A program made the translations under genes and the position numbers. Shown piece after piece: positions 60,617 to 60,726 of a stretch of 60,726 nt of DNA (the stretch's first letter is position 1; every line of letters starts with the position of its first letter). The DNA is from SG8-4 sp964598225. Lineage in GTDB: Bacteria > Planctomycetota > Phycisphaerae > Sedimentisphaerales > Anaerobacaceae. The stretch covers positions 1 to 60,726 of the forward strand of contig CAZRBG010000036.1 in NCBI GenBank assembly GCA_964598225.1. Direction: 5' to 3'. The notes under the pieces were generated by a model. It did no database searches. It saw only the letters and a program-made list of their open reading frames with translations, and was not told where the DNA came from.

Positions 60617-60726
60617 GGATTCAAAGGTTGTTGGCTCGGCTCAACGGTTTGTGGGGTAATCGTACAACAAGGACTATGCCCAGGCCGATAAAGTGGAAAA
60701 AGCTCGTTTTTTTCGCTTGACAGGGG

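Noticed and set aside
52440..60726. Prophage
   Set aside because: No capsid, portal, terminase or tail genes are visible; the content is that of an integrative or plasmid-like element, though the right end lies outside the window.

Overview
The window reads as chromosomal DNA of an anaerobic bacterium, most likely a planctomycete close to Phycisphaerae. This is an inference from gene content: Tat-exported Gfo/Idh/MocA oxidoreductases, a giant CotH protein with lamin-tail domains, a SUMF1-fold lipoprotein, output-less two-component clusters and short dispersed palindromic repeats, together with a complete carbonyl branch of the Wood-Ljungdahl pathway. No rRNA is present to confirm the lineage.

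Layout. 0-3.1 kb: a Gfo/Idh/MocA oxidoreductase and an MlaFE-type lipid ABC transporter pair. 3.4-10.5 kb: five overlapping signalling genes (histidine kinases and receiver proteins) with no DNA-binding output. 10.6-15 kb: a tungstate/molybdate uptake operon (small Cys protein, WtpA, WtpB, WtpC, MobB-like P-loop protein) and a DUF3786 protein. 15-26.4 kb: the CO dehydrogenase/acetyl-CoA synthase operon cooC-cooS-acsB-acsC-acsV-acsF-acsD-acsE, with two matching strong promoters at its head. 26.4-28.5 kb: proS and tRNA-Lys(CUU). 28.5-30.8 kb: ParA ATPase with a GspB-like membrane protein, and a zinc-ribbon protein. 31-48.9 kb: secreted and envelope proteins (LTD/CotH protein, aldo/keto reductase, P-loop ATPase, Tat oxidoreductase, SppA peptidase, SUMF1 lipoprotein, two tandem paralogous exported proteins, a double metallo-beta-lactamase-fold protein) scattered with palindromic repeats, two of which lie inside genes. 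49-52.3 kb: a second kinase/receiver cluster. 52.3-60.7 kb: tRNA-Lys(UUU) followed by an integrative element that runs to the window edge.

The most unusual object is this element. Beside a tyrosine integrase and an excisionase-like protein it encodes a 434-residue AAA+ ATPase with every hallmark of archaeal Orc1/Cdc6 replication initiators: Walker A and B, the DPRVKS and GDARKA motifs, and the archaeal-type C-terminal winged helix. About 0.5 kb upstream of its start lie seven 11-bp iterons (GTTACRWAAGT), five of them phased at 21-22 bp, flanked by AT-rich DNA. Four TTCCASTGGA dyads sit around and upstream of its start. This looks like an Orc1/Cdc6-driven replicon inside a bacterial genome. 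Downstream cargo genes are short, mostly monocistronic and preceded by RNA hairpins close to strong ribosome binding sites.

How the parts fit: tungstate import and a MobB-like protein could supply cofactor for tungsten or molybdenum formate dehydrogenases feeding the Wood-Ljungdahl pathway (inference; no such enzyme is in the window). CooC and AcsF mature the nickel sites of CooS and AcsB; AcsE, AcsC/AcsD and AcsB pass the methyl group to acetyl-CoA; AcsV reactivates the corrinoid protein.
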